Source: Perognathus longimembris pacificus
Taxonomy: Eukaryota > Chordata > Mammalia > Rodentia > Heteromyidae
Length of the DNA: 64,000 nt
Assembly (NCBI RefSeq): GCF_023159225.1
Contig: NC_063166.1
Span: forward strand, 40,720,149 to 40,784,148
Reading direction: 5' to 3'
This document shows positions 59,521 through 64,000 of this stretch, piece after piece (position 1 is the first letter of the stretch; every line of letters starts with the position of its first letter). The position numbers were made by a program, and so were the translations under genes. The notes beneath the pieces are model-generated. The model searched no databases and had not been told where the DNA came from. It saw nothing but the letters and a program-made list of their open reading frames with translations.

Positions 59521-61442
59521 CAAAACTGCTAAGTATATACAGAATAAGCATCTTATGGGATAATTTTAATTTATTTAAAATATAAAATAGAGTATATAGT
59601 GAACAATTTTGAAATTGTTTGCGTAGACCATTCCACAGAAGACGTTACAAATGACAAGTTCTCAGCAGATGTGAGTACTTAGGTACAATCTCAGTATTAA
59701 TTCCCTAGTAATACTTTTTTTAAAAAAATAATAGAATGTATACATTTTATTCTCTATTTATCGGGAAGTATAACCCACAGTAAGACCATGGTGAATTTAT
59801 AGGGCATTTTTGTGTAAGCAGAATTTGGAGCACTGTTTACAAAATTTCTTGGCATTTCATAAATCACATGGGTAATTACTGGAAAGGGAAATATCTGAAA
59901 AGAAATAACACAATTCAGTGTAGATGGAGAACTCATTGATTGCACTTATAACACTCTAGGTAGGATGGATATTATGTTTTATTGGGTAATTTATGTATGC
60001 TAAAGAATAAAGCAACTCAAACTCATTTTTTCCTACTATACATTTACAAAACAAATCACTAGTGAGAACCTCAAAAGTGTAGGAGTTTACCTAACTGGCT
60101 AGCTGGCATCAGGGAACATGGAATCAGTTGATACTGACCACCAGGACAATACCAAGCCACTCAGTTGACACTCATGCAAGCTTAAGCTTGTCCACCCCTT
60201 CTTTGGCAGTCCCCAGTCCCAGCTTGTCTTACATGGGCTTCCAAAGGAAGCTGCACATAAAGGTTCCTACTTCCCTTGCTTGCGCTGATCACAAAACTCA
60301 GAGAAACACTCTGGTTTACTGGTTATAATACAGTATGTCACAAAGAACACTAATGAAGAGATGCTTAGGGAAAGTGTGAGATAAGGGCATGGAGTTTTCA
60401 GGTCCTCTCCAACTCCCACCCTCTAGCAACCTTGCTGTGCCCAGCTGTTCCTGAAGCCCTGCAAACCCGTCTTTTGGGAGATATGTCACATGTACTTTAT
60501 GGAGATATGACATTGAAAAGATTGTAGACCAGATAAGGAAATCTGGCAAGTCTTCTTATCCACTTGGTACAGTGTCCCTCCCTCCAGGAAATTGTTTAGG
60601 ACCCCTGGGGAATAAGCAGAGAGTCTTACAACCTCTGACAACAATGGTAGGTTAGATACTTTCTTAAGGACTAGCTCCAAAACTAAACAGTGGATAAAGA
60701 GTAGAGGATCTTTGATCCGCCTTGGGGAAGAGAAATTGTAGTTACCCTGACTTGCCTTGAGAGGAGGTAATTGTGATTCCTCACAGCCAGCTATCTATAT
60801 ACTTACCACAGATACTATGTAAGGGTTTGTTTATGCTAGTTTATTCCATTCTCCTCTGGGAACTTACTCTGTCCTCTTAAAAGCCTCCTTTCCTCAATAC
60901 CCATCAAAGCTGACCCTATTGTAAACCCAGACCTAATGCCTTTCAAACCTTAGGCATTATATATTCATATATTTCAAACCTTAGGCAAATATTATGTTAT
61001 AATATTTGCACAGAAGCTCATAAACATAAATGTAATTTTGATAGTAGCTAAACTTAGTACATTATACACTTTTCAGGAGAGCCAAATTTAGAAAGGCCAG
61101 GTTATCTTCTATTTGGAAGTGTGTTGAGTATATTAAAATAATAGCAATGAAAATTCACAGCTCTAAAATTTGATGCTGGCTGAAAATAAAGTTTTTAATT
61201 TTTGCATGGAAAATAATTGACATGGAAAACAGTCTCAGTGAAAGCAAATGGCATGTACATTTTCTTGCCATTAACATTTGTCATATCCATGAGAGTAGAA
61301 CCCAAAGTAATAATGGCAGAAGGAGACAGTGGGTCACATTATTGCTATTATATTATGTACTGAAGGCAAACTTTATAATTTTGCTTCAAAACAACACCTG
61401 AAGTTTAAGTAATTAAATTGAAGTCCATATTATTTGTTTATT
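59521..61442. other. Unique intron
   Basis: No element was recognised except a 31-bp partial duplication: TTTCAAACCTTAGGCA occurs at 60941 and 60972. Confidence 0.5.
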
Positions 61443-61456
61443 AAAACAAAGTATTT

Positions 61457-61671
61457 GGGGCTTGGGATATGGCCTAGTGGCAAGAGTGCTTGCCTTGTAC
61501 ACATGAGGCCCTGGGTTCAATTCCCCAGCACCACATATACAGAAAACGGCCAGAAGTGGCGCTGTGGCTCAAGTGGCAGAGTGCTAGCCTTGAGCAAGGA
61601 GAAGCCAGGGACAGTGCTCAGGCCCTGAGTCCGAGGCCCAGGACTGGCCAAAACAAAACAAAACAAAAAAA
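61457..61671 (+). mobile_element. Young ID-dimer SINE
   Basis: It starts GGGGCTTGGGATATGGCC and has an A-tail patterned as AAAAC repeats. AAAACAAAGTATTT is duplicated at 61443-61456 and 61672-61685. Confidence 0.92.
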
Positions 61672-62591
61672 AAAACAAAGTATTTTCAGAGACCTGATCA
61701 GAAATGTAATCTAATTATTTGAGCACAATTGACACCATTTTGTCTCTACCAGCATGCTTTATCTCTAACAGAGGAAATTAAGTAAATGCTGTTGAATAAA
61801 GGAATCCAGCATGAATCAGTGGATGCTCAATTTTACTTGTATCTTCATCAAGCTTATATGAGAAATTTTGCCGTCACTAAATAAAGTAAAACACATTGAA
61901 AGTTATTTTAAAAATTATCTTTAAGTAGTTGTAAAAAGAAGTTTAATTTAACAAATAATATATTGGTCAATGCTATCTATCACTTCTACCATCTCCAACT
62001 TCTTTCCCAGTCCCACTCATTCATCAGGTTCCATTGTCACACATGAGCATTGACTCTACTGGCTGCTATTCACCCACTTTTCCTCTCTGTATCCAGCTGC
62101 TCCCCTTCCTTGTGACCCTCCCCCTCAAAACAAAACAAATGGAAAGTTTTGTCAGTACTTTTATTCTTTATGTCTGTAGGAATATATTTATTAAAAGATG
62201 AATATTAAGGTATCTAAATTGGTGTAAGTTTAAAAATTCATGATTCAATAGTGTAAATAAGTGATTTGGTTGGAATAGTTAATATAAGGAAGCAAATGAT
62301 AAGTTCATTAGAGTGTCTTTGTTCATTAAAATACCAATAAAAATTTTCACTTGTCTTGCATCCTCTTATTTCTGCTGTACTTTTCCTCTACTTTCTCTTC
62401 TTTCTTTCCTTCTCCTCTTCTACCTGATTCATATTTTGTTTGCTTCTTTTAGCTTGTCTTTTCTAAATCAGTATGGAATTAAGCCAATAAATATTTCAGT
62501 CTGCAAAACTATTTTGCATTGAAAATATTTAACAGTATTTATAATCATCTTCTTATGGGAAGCCAGCAGCAACTACTCTGTTGGTTCTTAC

Positions 62592-62751
62592 ATTCAGATT
62601 GTGATTTAGAGATGTGATTACTGCAGAATTGTTGGAAGAACTTGGAAGAGTGTCTGCATTTCCTGCCAGGCTAAATGCTAGATTACTCACATTGGACGTG
62701 GTTCCTTGTACATTTATCTTGTTTATAAGGCCTAAGATATATTCAAGGTAG
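62592..62751 (-). CDS. Exon-like open segment, antisense to host gene, unrecognised
   Basis: On the minus strand a pyrimidine-rich CTTTTATCTTCTCTACAG precedes the segment and CTGAAT|GTAAGA ends it, so both splice signals look good. Between them one frame stays open for 53 codons after one leading base. It reads with a fairly normal amino-acid mix, for example NVQGTTSNVSNLAFSLAGN followed by a Ser/Asn-rich stretch. That composition recalls extracellular, glycosylated protein segments, but I cannot name a family. A 53-codon open frame is not rare by chance, and no partner exon is visible. It could be a real exon of an antisense gene, a relic, or chance. Confidence 0.3.
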
Positions 62752-63261
62752 CTGTAGAGAAGATAAAAGGAAAAGTATTATTTAAGAAACACAAGCATTG
62801 GAAGCTGCTTTTAATTAATGTGTACCCCCCTAGTGTCAGCTACCACCTTTAATTCTGGTCCTGAGTATGACTAGCATCCAGACTCCTTACTATGGAAAAT
62901 TGGAAATTATCCCCTTCTCTTTCATCGTTGCTTTTCTTATGTCAGACAAGTAATCGACACATAGAATTTCTAATCAACTTTCATATTTACACATTTATTA
63001 CATAATTTTTCCTCATTTGAGCTATAATCTGGCAAATGAGCTTTTGTCTTTTTATTCGTGTGGGCTTTCATTAAATTACCCATGTTCAATTACTGGCTTG
63101 ATTATTGCACTTCTTTCTTCTAGAGCACATATGGAGACAAAATAGGATATAGAAGGTAAGGATAGAGAGAGAAGCTCACAATGACCTACACAATGTAGCA
63201 AGGTGAGAAAGGTTTTCAGGAAATAGAACTGAGGTGGTGGGTAACAAGTCATTTGTGCTGC

Positions 63262-63990
63262 ATGAGGACCAGAATGTGATAATCACACAGTATTAAAGAC
63301 TGACATATGGTAATTATGCAGCATGAAGTCTGGCATAAGGTAATCAGACACCTATAAAGATCAACATGGTGGTAATTATACACTAGTAAGTACCAACATT
63401 GTGATAATCTTACAAGAGTAAGACCAACATGCCCTAACCACACTCCTGTAAGGACCAGTACTAGGGTTTGATCATCCTATGCCAGCCTTTAATCAAACAC
63501 CAGTAAGTACCAGCAAATGGTGCTTATATTGCAGTAAAGACTGACATGAAGTAACCTTATACCCATAAACACCAGGATAGGGAAACACATATCTCTGTGG
63601 ACCAGCATATAGCGGTCATATTCCCGTAAGATAAGCAAGTGGCAATCATATGCTAGGAAAATCATGACTGGCATGCCACTGTAATACACTAGTGAGGATG
63701 GACATGATACAATCCATCATACATCAGTGATGACAGGCATCACATAATTCTACCTCAGTAAGGACTGACAATAATGAGCATACAACAGTAAGGATTAGCA
63801 CATGACAATGACAGTGCAATGAAAGAGTACTGGCATGCAGTAAACTATGCAGAGATAAGCTGAGGACTAGCATACAGTAATCATATACCAGAATAAAGCC
63901 CAGCATGTGATAATCATTCACCAGTGACTAGTTGATTTTTATACATCAGTAAAGACTGGAGTGGAGTAATCAGATCACAGCCAAACAAAT
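63262..63990 (+). repeat. Degenerate 31-bp minisatellite, running to the window end
   Basis: About 22 units can be laid out. The approximate unit begins CCAGCATGTGGTAATCATAC and ends ACCAGTAAGGA. The words AGTAAGGA, GTAATCATA and CCAGCAT recur throughout. Units differ by many substitutions and small indels, so the array is old. The long minus-strand frames here are by-products of the repeat. Confidence 0.82.
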
Positions 63991-64000
63991 AAGAATCATG

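Larger units (their letters stand above)
14017..64000 (+). other. RBMS3: Host-gene intron downstream of the RBMS3 exon (end outside window)
   Basis: It begins with the GTACGT donor. The next RRM1 exon, expected to begin with a tyrosine-glycine-phenylalanine coding stretch, was looked for and not seen, so the intron probably runs past the window end. This 50 kb contains every repeat listed below. Confidence 0.6.

Noticed and set aside
63262..63990. CRISPR-like array
   Set aside because: The units are contiguous and diverged with no constant-length unique spacers, in mammalian DNA; it is a minisatellite.

Overview
This window is rodent nuclear DNA. It holds no bacterial, plasmid or phage genes, no rRNA, no CRISPR array and no operon. 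Almost all of it reads as intron of one gene. The only recognised protein-coding exon is a 59-nt piece at 13958-14016 (+), flanked by a strong splice acceptor and a GT donor. It encodes part of the first RNA-recognition motif of an RBMS-family protein, and the residues fit RBMS3 best. The rest is 5' and 3' intron packed with retroposons.

Organism: the SINEs identify a rodent. Two abundant types occur. The first is a young tRNA-Ala (ID)-derived dimer with exact target-site duplications. The second is an older composite whose left half is 7SL/B1-like and whose right half is ID-like. Together with several L1 3' UTR types they suggest a non-murid rodent, possibly a kangaroo-rat or pocket-mouse relative; that last step is from memory and unverified.

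Layout: 1-13.9 kb holds SINEs, two LTR-like segments (2751-3510), a MaLR-like LTR (5640-6015), ancient MIR and MER5-like relics and CA/GT microsatellites. The exon follows, then about 4 kb (14.0-17.9 kb) nearly free of recent insertions. From 17.9 to 34.5 kb there are many SINEs, old and young L1 pieces, a twin-primed (5'-inverted) L1 at 26.2-27.6 kb and a 38-bp L1 micro-insertion at 18.5 kb. From 34.5 to 49 kb there are SINEs and large unique intron stretches. From 49.1 to 51.2 kb lies a second twin-primed L1. From 51.7 to 59.5 kb lies a nearly full-length L1 (5' UTR, ORF1, ORF2, 3' UTR) bounded by a 14-bp duplication. It has a 53-bp tandem array in its 5' UTR and a second L1 tail nested in ORF1, and both ORFs are broken. 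From 59.5 to 62.6 kb there is intron with one young SINE. At 62.6 kb an antisense exon-like open segment is seen, and 63.26 kb to the end is a degenerate 31-bp minisatellite.

The features do not form a pathway. One host gene is transcribed left to right through a graveyard of L1-driven insertions; the L1s supplied the machinery that copied the SINEs. The most notable observations are the unusual L1 5' leader and its 53-bp monomers, the 31-bp minisatellite, the two textbook twin-priming inversions, and the antisense exon-like segment.
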